Assembly: GCF_029961025.1 (NCBI RefSeq) | Contig: NZ_JASBVP010000013.1 | Span: 1 to 64,000 of the forward strand | DNA from: Mycobacterium sp. | GTDB lineage: Bacteria > Actinomycetota > Actinomycetes > Mycobacteriales > Mycobacteriaceae | DNA length: 64,000 nucleotides | Reading direction: 5' to 3' | Part shown: positions 1 through 12,459 of the stretch, one piece after another | Layout: every line of letters starts with the position of its first letter | Position numbering within the stretch: position 1 is the stretch's first letter | The notes under the pieces: generated by a model | What the model was told of the DNA's origin: nothing | Database searches by the model: none | What the model saw: only the letters and a program-made list of their open reading frames with translations | Made by a program: the position numbers and the translations under genes

Positions 1-1138
1 GGTTCAGCCGCAGCGGCATTCCAGCCAGCCCGCGGCGCTGTTCGGACAGAACGTCGGCGATGCTGAGGAGGGCCTTTCCGGCAGCAGAGTCGGGTGCACT
101 CAGCACCATAGGCACGCCGGCATCGCCAGCAGCCACCAGGGCGGGATCCAGCGGAATCTGGCCCAGCAGCGGGACATCGGCACCGACTGCCCGGGAGAGC
201 CGCTCGGCGACCTGTTTACCGCCTCCCTCGCCGAACACCTGCATTTTTGAGCCGTCCGGCAGCACCAGCCATGACATGTTCTCCACGACGCCGACGATGC
301 GTTGACGAGTCTGCAATGCGATACTGCCCGCTCGTTCGGCCACCTCGGCCGCGGCGATCTGCGGTGTGGTTACCACCAGGATTACCGCGTTCGGAATCAG
401 CTGTGCCACCGAGATTGCTACGTCGCCGGTACCTGGCGGTAGATCGAGCAGCAGCACGTCCAGGTCCCCCCAGTAAACGTCGGCGAGGAACTGCTGTAGC
501 GCGCGATGCAGCATTGGTCCTCGCCAGATCACCGGGGTATTGCCCCGGGTGAACTGGGCTATCGAGATGACCTTCACCTCGTGGGCGATAGGCGGCAGGA
601 TCATCGATTCGACCTGGGTGGGCCGGTCGGCGGTACCCATCATTCGGGGAATGGAGTGTCCGTGGATATCGGCATCGAGCACCCCGACCGACAGACCGCG
701 CGCCGCCATCGCCGCGGCCAGGTTGACGGTCACAGTGGATTTACCCACGCCGCCCTTTCCGGAGGCGACCGCGTACACCCGAGTCAGCGAGCCGGGCTGC
801 GCAAAGGGGATGACCGGCTCGCGGGTATCGCCGCGTAGTCTTTTGCGCAGCTCGGTGCGTTGCTCTTCGCTCATCACGTCCAGACTGACTTTCACCGCGC
901 GGGCGCCGGGAATATCGGCAACCACGTTGGTGACGCGTTCGCTGATCTCCGTCTTCTTCGGGCAGCCGGCAATGGTGAGGTAAACCTCGACGTGTACATC
1001 GCCGCCGGGGCTAACCGTCACACTTTTGACCATGCCGAGTTCGGTGATCGGTCGGCGCAGCTCGGGGTCGATCACCTTGGCCAGGGCGGCATGCACAGCA
1101 GCACCCAGGTCCTCAGCGACGGAGGGGATCTCGGGCAT
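1..1138 (-). CDS. mrp: Mrp/NBP35-family iron-sulfur cluster carrier ATPase (partial, C-terminus cut by window edge)
   Basis: This is a ParA/MinD-type P-loop ATPase of the Mrp/ApbC family, which carries Fe-S clusters to apoproteins. The N-terminal 100 residues form a MIP18-like (DUF59) domain with KVIDPELRRPITELGMV near the start. The deviant Walker A SGKGGVGKST begins near residue 126 (complement of about 740-763), followed by DADIHGHSIPRMMG. The start is the ATG at 1138. A GTG lies just upstream, so the exact start is not certain. At base 1 the protein reads RGLAGMPLRLN, which matches the last dozen residues of the M. tuberculosis Rv1229c protein, so only a few codons and the stop are missing. 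It is the reference point for synteny with Rv1229c. Confidence 0.93.
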   Translation of the reverse strand, partial: MPEIPSVAEDLGAAVHAALAKVIDPELRRPITELGMVKSVTVSPGGDVHVEVYLTIAGCPKKTEISERVTNVVADIPGARAVKVSLDVMSEEQRTELRKRLRGDTREPVIPFAQPGSLTRVYAVASGKGGVGKSTVTVNLAAAMAARGLSVGVLDADIHGHSIPRMMGTADRPTQVESMILPPIAHEVKVISIAQFTRGNTPVIWRGPMLHRALQQFLADVYWGDLDVLLLDLPPGTGDVAISVAQLIPNAVILVVTTPQIAAAEVAERAGSIALQTRQRIVGVVENMSWLVLPDGSKMQVFGEGGGKQVAERLSRAVGADVPLLGQIPLDPALVAAGDAGVPMVLSAPDSAAGKALLSIADVLSEQRRGLAGMPLRLN

Positions 1139-1267
1139 CACCACCGAGTGTAGGCGCCCGTGCCGGCGAGCTACTCAGTTGGCCGCCCGGCGTCCCCGTT
1201 TCAGGTTGGCTTGCGGGCGACGCGATGGTCACCATGGTCGACGGCGGCCCGTCGCCTCGGCCGTGCC

Positions 1268-2518
1268 TTAGCCGGGAGTCTGCGAGCCGGGTGATTGCCC
1301 GGCGGGCGGGGCGGATGTTGGGGCACGCGGCGCTGTTCCACCGGGCGACATCGACGCCGGCCCGGCGGGAGCCGGCGGCGGTGCGTCTGGCGGAGGGCCG
1401 ACCGCCGGCGGTGGCCCCTCAGGCGCCGGCGTGGTCGGCGGTTCTTGGGACTCGATGCAGATCAGCGTGCACGACGGTGCCGGAGTGGGCCGCGGTAGCC
1501 ACGGCCACATCGGTGACTGACTAACGGTCGGGGACGAGCCCAGGTCGATCAGCGGCATCTGTGCTATCGGGTCGGTGGCCGGCAGGCCGTGAACGTTGAG
1601 CGGCAAAGCCGGGCCGAGGCCTTCAGGATTTTCCAGGTGCAGGTCGCCGAGCGGCGGTACCGGCCCGACCAGCGGGGGTAGGTTGACGGGAACCACGCCG
1701 GTCGCGTACGCAGCGGCCCAGCCCAAAACGTTTTGGGCGTAGGGCATCGAGTTGTTGTAGCGCAAGATCGCGGCCATCACCTGCGACGGGTCCCGCAGGT
1801 TCAGCCCGCCGCTGCATAGGTAGCGCGCGGCGGACAGCGTGGAGTCGAACAGGTTTTGCGGGTCGGCGATTCCGTCGCCGTCTCCGTCGGAGGCGTACCG
1901 CGCCCAAGTGCCGGGCAGGAACTGCATGGGGCCCATCGCGCGCGCGTAGACCAGTCGACCGCCGATGTTGCCCTGCACGACGATCGCGTTTCCAGGCAGC
2001 GTGCCATCCAAGGCGGGTCCGTAGATGGGCCGGATCGCGGTACCGCGGGCGTCGGTGGCGCCGCCGTTAGCGTGCATCGACTCGATTCGCCCTATGCCGG
2101 CGAGCAGACTCCAGCCGATTCCGCAAGCGGGATCGGAGGCGGCCATTATCCGCTCAGCATTGCGGTACGCGGCCAGCGCCATCGCCGGAATGCCGAGCGC
2201 CCCTGGCGAGTTCACCGCCACCGGCGGGGGAGGAGTGGCGAAGGTGGGCACCGCGGTGTGAAAGCGGCTCAGCGGACGGCTCATGGTAATTACGGCTGGG
2301 CCCGATGGGTCACCGGGGGTGAGGGCGATCGCGGCTACCGGAGTGATCGTCGCGCCGCGAACGCCGGGGCCTCTCGGATGGAATCGAGGGGCCGCGGCGC
2401 TGACAGCTCCGGCGAACACCAGGGGGATGATCACTGCCACACCGAACATGGGCGTCTGCGTCGCACGCGCCACCCGTCGCCATAACGGGGAAATCACCCG
2501 CATAGCGCCAACCGGCAT
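1268..2518 (-). CDS. Secreted or membrane-anchored lytic transglycosylase (Rv1230c-like)
   Basis: This is a predicted cell-wall lytic transglycosylase of the MltB/SLT type. After a short basic N-terminus, a hydrophobic segment (FGVAVIIPLVFAGAV) acts as signal peptide or anchor. The catalytic domain has the GRIES motif with the likely catalytic Glu, RAMGPMQFLPGTWARYA, a calcium-like DGDGDGIADPQN loop and ILRYNNSMPYAQNVLGWAAAYA. The C-terminal third is Pro/Ala-rich and low complexity, as in wall-spanning tails. The reading frame is open back to 2611. I chose ATG 2518 (416 aa) because it puts the hydrophobic segment near the N-terminus and fits the length of M. tuberculosis Rv1230c. ATG 2503 is also possible. 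Confidence 0.8.
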   Translation of the reverse strand: MPVGAMRVISPLWRRVARATQTPMFGVAVIIPLVFAGAVSAAAPRFHPRGPGVRGATITPVAAIALTPGDPSGPAVITMSRPLSRFHTAVPTFATPPPPVAVNSPGALGIPAMALAAYRNAERIMAASDPACGIGWSLLAGIGRIESMHANGGATDARGTAIRPIYGPALDGTLPGNAIVVQGNIGGRLVYARAMGPMQFLPGTWARYASDGDGDGIADPQNLFDSTLSAARYLCSGGLNLRDPSQVMAAILRYNNSMPYAQNVLGWAAAYATGVVPVNLPPLVGPVPPLGDLHLENPEGLGPALPLNVHGLPATDPIAQMPLIDLGSSPTVSQSPMWPWLPRPTPAPSCTLICIESQEPPTTPAPEGPPPAVGPPPDAPPPAPAGPASMSPGGTAPRAPTSAPPAGQSPGSQTPG

Positions 2519-2775
2519 CTGCCGTGCGTGGCATACTCGCTGCCAGATATTGGTCAGGGCCGGGTGTGCACCCCAGCATCCCCCTATGCGCACTCGCCCA
2601 TCCTTAAGCATCCGACCTGTCGGGAAACCCCCATTTGGGTTTCGTGAACTAGGTCACCATACATAACTCCGGCGGCTGCAGTGGCAACAACGGCGCATCT
2701 GCCCGGCGACGATGCCCGCTGCGAAGTGGCGGGTGGCAGCGCCGGGCCATTAAGGCCAGGTTGTTAGGCCGGGTG

Positions 2776-3966
2776 TTATGCGCCCGCGGCAACCTCTACA
2801 GACACCGCCAACAGGTCGGCGACGCGATAAGCGGCGGGCCAGTCAGAAGTTATCACGGCGCCCGCGAGATCCTCCACCAGCGGGCTGTGCACCCCAAGCT
2901 CGGCCAGCCATGAAGACACCGTGGCGGCGATTTGATCTCCCGGAACGCAGGCCGTTCGGCCCTCATGCAGGCGATCGGTGATCCGGTAAAGGGTCTGCCC
3001 CCGTCGGCGCGCGGCTTTGTCACGGCGTGTGGCGGCCACAACACCTAAATGCTTGCGCCACCGCCCGCGGGCCGAGGTGGCGCCCGCAACGGTGCCCTGC
3101 ATCGAGGGCCTGACCGCCCTGCGCGCAGGCCGGATCAAGAACACGGCGCCGCCGTCAGCACCGGCGACCGGGTGGGCCTCGACGCTGACCGGTTCACCGC
3201 CGGAGAGTTCGAGGTCGAGTCGCCGAACCTGCCCGGGCCGCAGGCCGGACGCGATAGCTCGCAGCTTGGCGTGATCGCTGGAGTCGAGCAGATCGAGTGC
3301 GAGTTGGTTACTGAGCTGCATGTCCGGGCCTACGGCCGCAACGGCGACGTCGGGCTCAGGCGGGATGCTCTGAAACGCCTCCATCAGCCGCCGCTGGGAA
3401 TCCCGGGCACCGGCGATCAGCCGATGCTCGATATCATGGACGGCCCGATTGATGAACGGGACGACCAGCGGGTTCATCTCGGGGGCCTCGACGGTGAGGT
3501 CGAGTATTCCTTCGAATCGCCGCGTCACCGGGTGGATGACCGGATGACCGTAACAGCTCAAGCTCTTCAGCTGCTCGGCGTAGTGCTCGGCTCCGTTGAC
3601 GGTGACGGCATGCCGCACCTCGGCGGGTGTGCCTAATGCGCTGGTGCCTACGGTGCCTTCGCTGAAAAGTGACCCTTGGAGGATGCCGAACCGCTCCATT
3701 CGCCGCTGAACTTGCGAGCTGTCAAAGACCCGATGCACCAACCGGCAGTCACGATCGGTGAGGAGCAGGCACACGCCGGTACCGGCGATCTGGTCTCCCA
3801 TTTCCTCGAGGACCGGGCGGGCGGATCGCAGTAGCCGGGAGTCGCTTTCGACGTCGGCCAGCTGCGGATTCAGCGGCGCGTCCGGTTTAACGCCGCTAAG
3901 CATGGAGCGCCGCCACGACATCGCAATCTCGGGACGCAGCTCATCGGCGTTTGAAAGCTCGACCAT
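2776..3966 (-). CDS. GAF-domain sensory regulator of the AcoR/DhaR N-terminal type, lacking the AAA+ and Fis domains
   Basis: The N-terminus (RPEIAMSWRRSMLSGVKPD) and the following GAF region (LLTDRDCRLVHRVFDS, SEGTVGTSALGTPAEVRHAVTVNGAEHYAEQLKSL, YGHPVIHPVTRRFEGILDLT) match the signal-receiving half of acetoin/glycerol-type sigma54 activators. No AAA+ GAFTGA domain and no Fis-type HTH follow. The remaining 200 residues are Arg-rich and have no motif I recognise. The start at 3966 has a strong ribosome-binding site (GGAAGGTGG) upstream. M. tuberculosis has Rv1231c and Rv1232c in this position, so the gene is a local replacement. The effector is unknown. It may regulate through partner contacts or an unrecognised DNA-binding region. 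Confidence 0.75.
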   Translation of the reverse strand: MVELSNADELRPEIAMSWRRSMLSGVKPDAPLNPQLADVESDSRLLRSARPVLEEMGDQIAGTGVCLLLTDRDCRLVHRVFDSSQVQRRMERFGILQGSLFSEGTVGTSALGTPAEVRHAVTVNGAEHYAEQLKSLSCYGHPVIHPVTRRFEGILDLTVEAPEMNPLVVPFINRAVHDIEHRLIAGARDSQRRLMEAFQSIPPEPDVAVAAVGPDMQLSNQLALDLLDSSDHAKLRAIASGLRPGQVRRLDLELSGGEPVSVEAHPVAGADGGAVFLIRPARRAVRPSMQGTVAGATSARGRWRKHLGVVAATRRDKAARRRGQTLYRITDRLHEGRTACVPGDQIAATVSSWLAELGVHSPLVEDLAGAVITSDWPAAYRVADLLAVSVEVAAGA

Positions 3967-4024
3967 CGCGAATCGCCACCTTCCCGGCCGCAGGTCGAAG
4001 CATTTGCAATTAAATTTTACGCCG

Positions 4025-4043
4025 AAATCCGCTCCTCGGATTT
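4025..4043. promoter_or_regulatory. 19-bp inverted repeat upstream of the GAF regulator
   Basis: A perfect 7-bp inverted repeat, AAATCCG-CTCCT-CGGATTT, sits about 60 bp upstream of the start codon at 3966. It is next to an A/T-rich stretch (4004-4020) that could hold the promoter. The size and symmetry are those of an operator half-site pair. That it binds the GAF protein or any other regulator is inference. Confidence 0.4.
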
Positions 4044-4221
4044 AGCCGAAAGGGGTGTGGCGCCCGTTAGTTCAACCCTTGACCGTCCGTCGCACCGGTG
4101 ATCCCGGGCCAGCGACCGGGTGACCCGTGGCCGAGCGGCGGTCGCGGACTGGTCGCTGGTCGGCAAACCCGCTCGTTCCAGCGAGCGGAGCTCCCACGGT
4201 AGCGGCGCCGGCGGGCTGTCG

Positions 4222-4812
4222 TTAAGCGGTCCCAAGGTGATGACGCGCGTAGATTATGTAGACCACAAAGATCACCAGGCTGGCGATGCCCAACACGATG
4301 GCGGCCACCGCCAACCCGGAGCCCTCCTGACGGGTCTGCTTGATGTGGTTGAGCGCGACCGCGCCCAGCACGATGCCGGCAACCGAGCCGAGCCCGCAGA
4401 ACAGGCCGAGGCACGAGGCTACCAACGCGGCGATGGCCAGCTTGTTCGTACCGGTCGCCGACGGCTGCCCGTAGCCGTCTGGATGATCCGGCGCCGGGTA
4501 GGGCCGCTCGTAACCGGAGGGATAGGGCGCGCCGTAGCCCGGTGACCCGGGTGGATATGGTGATCCCCGGTAGCCTGGGTAACCTGGCGGCTCCTGATAT
4601 CCCGGCGGCGGGTAGCCGGTGGGCGGCGGATAGGCCGGGGGGTAAGGCGGCGGATACGATGGCGAATAGCCGCTGGGCGGAGGTTGCATCCCTGAGGGTG
4701 CGGAAGAAGCTGAAGCGGTGTCGGGGCCGTCCTGCGTTTGGGTTGGTTCGGCTAGAGGGGCGTTCGCTTCGTTGTGGGTTTCCTCGCCGGAGTCACCGCC
4801 GGGAATAGTCAT
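4222..4812 (-). CDS. Proline/tyrosine-rich DUF4190-type membrane protein (Rv1233c-like)
   Basis: The first 125 residues are a low-complexity Pro/Tyr/Gly region (repeated YPP, PGY, PPP). It is followed by two close transmembrane segments (LAIAALVASCLGLFCGLGSVAGIVLGAVAL and GLAVAAIVLGIASLVIFVVYIIYA), which make a DUF4190 hairpin. Such proteins place a disordered proline-rich arm in the cytoplasm or wall, and their function is unknown. The ATG at 4812 faces the divergent gene at 4912 across 99 bp. Position and composition match M. tuberculosis Rv1233c. Confidence 0.8.
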   Translation of the reverse strand: MTIPGGDSGEETHNEANAPLAEPTQTQDGPDTASASSAPSGMQPPPSGYSPSYPPPYPPAYPPPTGYPPPGYQEPPGYPGYRGSPYPPGSPGYGAPYPSGYERPYPAPDHPDGYGQPSATGTNKLAIAALVASCLGLFCGLGSVAGIVLGAVALNHIKQTRQEGSGLAVAAIVLGIASLVIFVVYIIYARHHLGTA

Positions 4813-4911
4813 GGGTTCAACCTAGACCGTAGTGTGGTGGGCGCCGTGCGGGGCACCTCGGTGACGACCTGAAGATGAATCGTTGATCGGTGCAGAGCAG
4901 AATGGGGAGCT

Positions 4912-7927
<3,016 letters not shown>

Positions 7928-7952
7928 GCTTTTGACAATGAGAGGCCAGGCC

Positions 7953-8789
7953 ATGAGTGAGCGGGTCGGTACCCGGCGTGCGCTCGGTTGGATGGTCATC
8001 GACGCCCTGGTGTTGCTCTATGCCGCGGTCCCGGTGTTGTGGATTCTGTCGCTTTCGCTGAAGCCGACTTCAACCGTTAAGGACGGCAAGCTGATTCCCT
8101 CGTCGATAACCTTCGATAACTACCGTGCGATATTCCGGGGAAACGTTTTCACCTCAGCGCTGATCAACTCGATCGGAATCGGCGTGATCACCACGGCGAT
8201 CGCGGTGATTATCGGAGCAATGGCCGGATACGCAGTAGCTCGGCTGAGCTTTCCCGGCAAGAGGTTGCTGATCGGCACCACCCTTTTAATCGCCATGTTT
8301 CCCCAAATCTCCCTTGTCACACCGTTGTTCAACATTGAACGGGAGGTCGGCCTGTTCAATACCTGGGCCGGGCTGATCATCCCATACATCACTTTTGCGT
8401 TGCCGCTCGCGATCTACACGTTGTCGACATTCTTTCGGGAGATCCCGTGGGATCTGGAGAAGGCGGCGAAGATGGACGGAGCCACGGCGGGCCAGGCCTT
8501 CCGCAAGGTGATCGTTCCGCTGGCCGCACCCGGGATTGTGACCGCCGCCGTTTTGGTGTTCATCTCTGCCTGGAACGACTTGCTGCTCGCACTGTCGTTA
8601 ACCGCCACTAAAGCCTCGATCACCGCTCCGGTGGCGATTGTCAACTTCCCGGGGAGTTCACAATTTGAGGAGCCAACCGGATCGATTGCCGCCGGTGCGA
8701 TGGTGATCACCGTTCCTATCATTATTTTTGTTTTGATTTTCCATCGGCGGATTGTTGCCGGGTTGACCTCCGGCGCTGTGAAGGGATAG
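7953..8789 (+). CDS. sugB: Trehalose ABC transporter permease SugB
   Basis: This is a MalG-type permease with six transmembrane helices. The EAA motif is [29 protein letters not shown]. The frame is open from 7851. ATG 7953 is preferred because GAGGCCAGG lies just upstream and the protein then starts as in its family ([12 protein letters not shown]). ATG 7938 in the same frame is an alternative. A 25-bp gap follows sugA and sugC starts 4 bp after the stop. Near-identical blocks such as [15 protein letters not shown] support orthology with Rv1237. Confidence 0.94.
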   Translation: MSERVGTRRALGWMVIDALVLLYAAVPVLWILSLSLKPTSTVKDGKLIPSSITFDNYRAIFRGNVFTSALINSIGIGVITTAIAVIIGAMAGYAVARLSFPGKRLLIGTTLLIAMFPQISLVTPLFNIEREVGLFNTWAGLIIPYITFALPLAIYTLSTFFREIPWDLEKAAKMDGATAGQAFRKVIVPLAAPGIVTAAVLVFISAWNDLLLALSLTATKASITAPVAIVNFPGSSQFEEPTGSIAAGAMVITVPIIIFVLIFHRRIVAGLTSGAVKG

Positions 8790-8793
8790 CGCG

Positions 8794-9969
8794 ATGGCTG
8801 AAATCGTGTTGGATAGGGTAACGAAGAGATACCCCGACGGCGCGACGGCGGTGAAGGACCTAAGCATCACCATCGCAGACGGCGAGTTCGTCATCCTGGT
8901 TGGGCCTTCCGGCTGCGGAAAGACCACGACACTGAATATGATTGCCGGACTTGAGGATATCTCCTCGGGGGAATTGCGCATCGGCGGCGAGCGGATGAAC
9001 GAAAAGGCACCCAAGGATCGTGATATCGCGATGGTGTTCCAATCATATGCCCTATACCCGCATATGACGGTGCGGCAGAACATCGCGTTTCCGCTGACCC
9101 TGGCGAAAATGAAGAAGGCCCAGATTGCGGAGAAGGTCGAAGAGACCGCCCGAATTCTTGACCTGACGGACCTGTTAGATCGCAAGCCGTCACAGTTGTC
9201 GGGTGGGCAGCGTCAGCGAGTGGCGATGGGCCGGGCAATCGTGCGCCATCCCAAGGCATTCCTGATGGATGAACCACTGTCAAACCTGGACGCCCAACTG
9301 CGCGTGCAGATGCGCAGCGAGATCGCGCGGCTGCAGCGAAGACTGGGCACCACCACCGTCTATGTGACCCATGACCAGACCGAGGCCATGACACTCGGTG
9401 ACCGGGTGGTTGTGATGCATGCCGGCGTCGCGCAGCAAATCGGCACTCCCGAGGAGCTTTATGAGCGGCCCGCGAACCTTTTTGTCGCCGGCTTCATCGG
9501 CTCGCCGGCGATGAATTTCTTTCCGGCCGCGTTGACGCCGACCGGGCTGATCCTGCCATTCGGCGAGGTAACGCTCACCCAACCGGTCCACGACGTGATC
9601 GCACAGCATCCGGCGCCGGAGCATGTCATCGTCGGGGTGCGCCCCGAGCACCTTTGTGACGCCGCGCTGATCGACGCCTACCAACGGCTGAAGGCGCTGA
9701 CGTTCAAGGTGAAAGTCGACATGGTCGAATCGGTTGGCTCCGACAAATACCTGTATTTCACCGTGGCCGGCTGTAATGTGCATGCGGCACAGTTGGACGA
9801 GTTGGCCGCTGAATCCGGCTGGGAAGAATGCCAGTTCGTCGCGCGGGTGCCTCCCGAGTCGAAAGCCGCCAGCCACCAGTCGATTGAATTAGCCTGTGAC
9901 ACGCTAAAGCTGGCCGTCTTTGACGCTGATTCGGGTATCAACCTCACCATTCCGCCATCGGCCACGTGA
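8794..9969 (+). CDS. sugC: Trehalose ABC transporter ATPase SugC
   Basis: This is a MalK/UgpC-type ATPase of 391 residues that powers trehalose uptake through SugAB. It carries Walker [10 protein letters not shown] (near 38), the Q-loop [11 protein letters not shown], the ABC signature [14 protein letters not shown], Walker [13 protein letters not shown] and the H-loop [17 protein letters not shown]-terminal OB-type regulatory domain follows, with VRPEHL. It is the last gene of the lpqY-sugABC operon and converges on corA, which ends 30 bp away. Confidence 0.96.
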   Translation: MAEIVLDRVTKRYPDGATAVKDLSITIADGEFVILVGPSGCGKTTTLNMIAGLEDISSGELRIGGERMNEKAPKDRDIAMVFQSYALYPHMTVRQNIAFPLTLAKMKKAQIAEKVEETARILDLTDLLDRKPSQLSGGQRQRVAMGRAIVRHPKAFLMDEPLSNLDAQLRVQMRSEIARLQRRLGTTTVYVTHDQTEAMTLGDRVVVMHAGVAQQIGTPEELYERPANLFVAGFIGSPAMNFFPAALTPTGLILPFGEVTLTQPVHDVIAQHPAPEHVIVGVRPEHLCDAALIDAYQRLKALTFKVKVDMVESVGSDKYLYFTVAGCNVHAAQLDELAAESGWEECQFVARVPPESKAASHQSIELACDTLKLAVFDADSGINLTIPPSAT

Positions 9970-9999
9970 GTGCGGCCCGACCGATCCACGAAGCTCGAA

Positions 10000-11106
10000 T
10001 TAGAGCCAATTTCTGTGGCGGAAGTTCCGGTACAAGACCAGACACATGCCGGCCATCACTGCGATGACTGCGGGATACCCCCACCTCCAGCTCAGCTCGG
10101 GCATGTAGTCAAAGTTCATGCCGTAGATGGCGGCGATCATGGTGGGCACCGCCAGGATCCCCGCCCAGGCCGCCATCTTGCGCATATCGTTGTTCTGCTG
10201 CATGCCGACCCGTGCGAGCGCTGCCTGCACCAGCGAACTGAGCATTTCGTCGTAGCTGGCGATCTGTTCGGCGACCTCCGAGTGGTGGTCGGCGACGTCA
10301 CGCAGATAACGCCGCACCTCCTTGGAGATCAGGTCCTTGTGCTCGGACTGCATCCGCTGAAACGGCACCGACAGCGGGTTGACGCATCGGCGTAACTCCA
10401 CTACTTCACGCTTAAGCAGGTAAATCGGTTCGACATCGGTCCGGTGACCGGGAGCAAAGGCCACTTCCTCGATGGCGTCGATGTCGGTCGCCATCAGGTT
10501 GGCCACCTCGAGGTAGTGATCCACCACGTGATCGGCGATGGCGTGCATCACGACGTAGGGGCCAAGACGCATATGCTCGGGGTCGGCGTCCATCCGCTTG
10601 CGCACCTCGGAGAGCCCCCCATGTTCACCGTGTCGGACGGTGATCACGAATTCTTTGCCGACGAAGATCATGATCTCGCCGGTCTCGACGATCTCCCGGG
10701 CCAGTACCACCGAGTCGTGCGGCACATAGTTGACGGTTTTAAGGACCAGGAACAGGGTTTCGTCGTAGCGTTCCAGCTTGGGTCGCTGGTGGGCGTGCAC
10801 CGCGTCCTCGACGCTCAGCGGATGCAGTCCGAACACCGCGGCCACTTCTTGCATCTGATGCTCGTCGGGCTCGTGCAGGCCGATCCAGACGAACGCGTCC
10901 TGGCCGGCCTGGGTAATCTCACGTACTTTGGCCAACGCGTCGGCATGGGTGAACGCGCCGGGAAGCCGGGTGCCGTCGACGTAGACACCGCAATCGACCA
11001 GGGCGTGCGTGACGGGGACCCGAACGGCGGGTTTGGGGCTCGGCTGCACCAACTTTGTTCGCACCACCGGCCGAAGCGAAGGGGACAACGCGCGAAACGA
11101 TGGCAT
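10000..11106 (-). CDS. corA: CorA-type magnesium/cobalt transporter
   Basis: This is a CorA-family divalent cation channel of 368 residues. It has a large acidic cytoplasmic domain (VSVEDAVHAHQRPKLERYDETLFLVLKTV) followed by two C-terminal transmembrane helices. The first carries the selectivity motif YGMNFDYMPEL between AGILAVPTMIAAI and YPAVIAVMAGMCLVLY. The frame extends to 11166, but ATG 11106 has GGGAG about 8 nt upstream and gives the length of Rv1239c. Confidence 0.94.
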   Translation of the reverse strand: MPSFRALSPSLRPVVRTKLVQPSPKPAVRVPVTHALVDCGVYVDGTRLPGAFTHADALAKVREITQAGQDAFVWIGLHEPDEHQMQEVAAVFGLHPLSVEDAVHAHQRPKLERYDETLFLVLKTVNYVPHDSVVLAREIVETGEIMIFVGKEFVITVRHGEHGGLSEVRKRMDADPEHMRLGPYVVMHAIADHVVDHYLEVANLMATDIDAIEEVAFAPGHRTDVEPIYLLKREVVELRRCVNPLSVPFQRMQSEHKDLISKEVRRYLRDVADHHSEVAEQIASYDEMLSSLVQAALARVGMQQNNDMRKMAAWAGILAVPTMIAAIYGMNFDYMPELSWRWGYPAVIAVMAGMCLVLYRNFRHRNWL

Positions 11107-11292
11107 CAGACGATCTCCCGTCGCGTCATAGGTCTGAAACGGGCCGCGCTCAATGCTACGCGTCACACCCTCGCACCGGCGCCGCCCGCCGGGTAGGCCG
11201 ATTGGCTGCTCAGCGTCCGGACCGGGCGGAGTCGGCCCGGCGCCGGTGCGCTACTTTCGACCCAAACCAACTCTGTGTAAGGAGTAGCTGAC

Positions 11293-12282
11293 GTGAGCAC
11301 ACCTGCCCTCAAGGTCGCTGTCACCGGCGCGGCCGGCCAGATCGGCTACAGCTTGCTGTTCCGTCTCGCCAGCGGTTCGCTGCTCGGCGCCGACCGCCCG
11401 ATCCAGCTGCGGCTGCTGGAAATAGAACCCGCCCTGAAGGCGCTCGAGGGAACCGTGATGGAACTCGAAGACTGCGCGTTCCCGCTGCTGGCCGGGGTGG
11501 AGATCGGAGCGGATCCGGCCAAGATCTTCGACGGGGCGAACCTGGCCCTGCTCGTCGGTGCTCGGCCGCGGGGCCCGGGCATGGAGCGCAGCGATCTGCT
11601 CGAGGCCAACGGCGCCATCTTCACCGCCCAGGGCAAGGCACTGAACGAGGTCGCCGCCGCCGACGTGCGCGTCCTGATCACCGGCAACCCTGCCAACACC
11701 AACGCGCTGATCGCAATGGCCAACGCCCCCGATATCCCGCGTGAGAGGTTCTCCGCGCTGAGCCGTCTCGACCACAACCGGGCGATCGCTCAGCTGGCCA
11801 AAAAGGCCGGCGTCGCGGTGACCGACATCAAAAAAATGACGATCTGGGGCAACCACTCGTCCACCCAATATCCCGATGTGTTTCACGCCGAGATCGGCGG
11901 CAAGAATGCCGCCGAAGTGGTCAACGACCAGGCCTGGATCGAGAATTACTTCATCCCGACGGTGGCCAAGCGCGGCGCGGCGATCATCGACGCGCGTGGC
12001 GCGTCTTCGGCGGCTTCGGCCGCATCGGCGACCCTTGATGCCGCCCGGGACTGGCTGTTGGGAACCCCTGACGGCGACTGGGTCTCGATGTCGGTCGTCT
12101 CTGACGGCTGCTACGGCGTTCCCGAGGGCCTGATCTGTTCGTTTCCAGTGACCACCAAGAACGGCAATTGGTCAATTGTTCAGGGTCTGCAGATCGACGG
12201 GTTCTCCCGCGGCCGCATCGACAAGTCGACCGCGGAACTCGCCGACGAGCGCGACGCTGTCAAGAAACTCGGGCTGATCTGA
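11293..12282 (+). CDS. mdh: Malate dehydrogenase
   Basis: This is an NAD-dependent malate dehydrogenase (oxaloacetate/malate interconversion, TCA cycle) of 329 residues. It shows the Rossmann motif [18 protein letters not shown], substrate-binding [15 protein letters not shown] and GNPANTN, and catalytic Asp/His in SRLDHNRA and [12 protein letters not shown]. The GTG start at 11293 follows an AAGGAG ribosome site. It is intact, which matters because a truncated malate:quinone oxidoreductase lies elsewhere in this window. Confidence 0.97.
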   Translation: MSTPALKVAVTGAAGQIGYSLLFRLASGSLLGADRPIQLRLLEIEPALKALEGTVMELEDCAFPLLAGVEIGADPAKIFDGANLALLVGARPRGPGMERSDLLEANGAIFTAQGKALNEVAAADVRVLITGNPANTNALIAMANAPDIPRERFSALSRLDHNRAIAQLAKKAGVAVTDIKKMTIWGNHSSTQYPDVFHAEIGGKNAAEVVNDQAWIENYFIPTVAKRGAAIIDARGASSAASAASATLDAARDWLLGTPDGDWVSMSVVSDGCYGVPEGLICSFPVTTKNGNWSIVQGLQIDGFSRGRIDKSTAELADERDAVKKLGLI

Positions 12283-12459
12283 GCCGTGCAGCCGTCCCGG
12301 GGCGCCTGACGTACAGCCATTGGGAACGGAAAGCCATTAGGACGGACGCGAGCCGACTTGCCACGACGCCGCCGCTAGCTGCCAGCGACCGTTAGGCACG
12401 CGGGGCGCATCGGCAGGTAGGAGCGCGCACCCGCCGAAGCCGTTCAGTACCCTGGGGCG

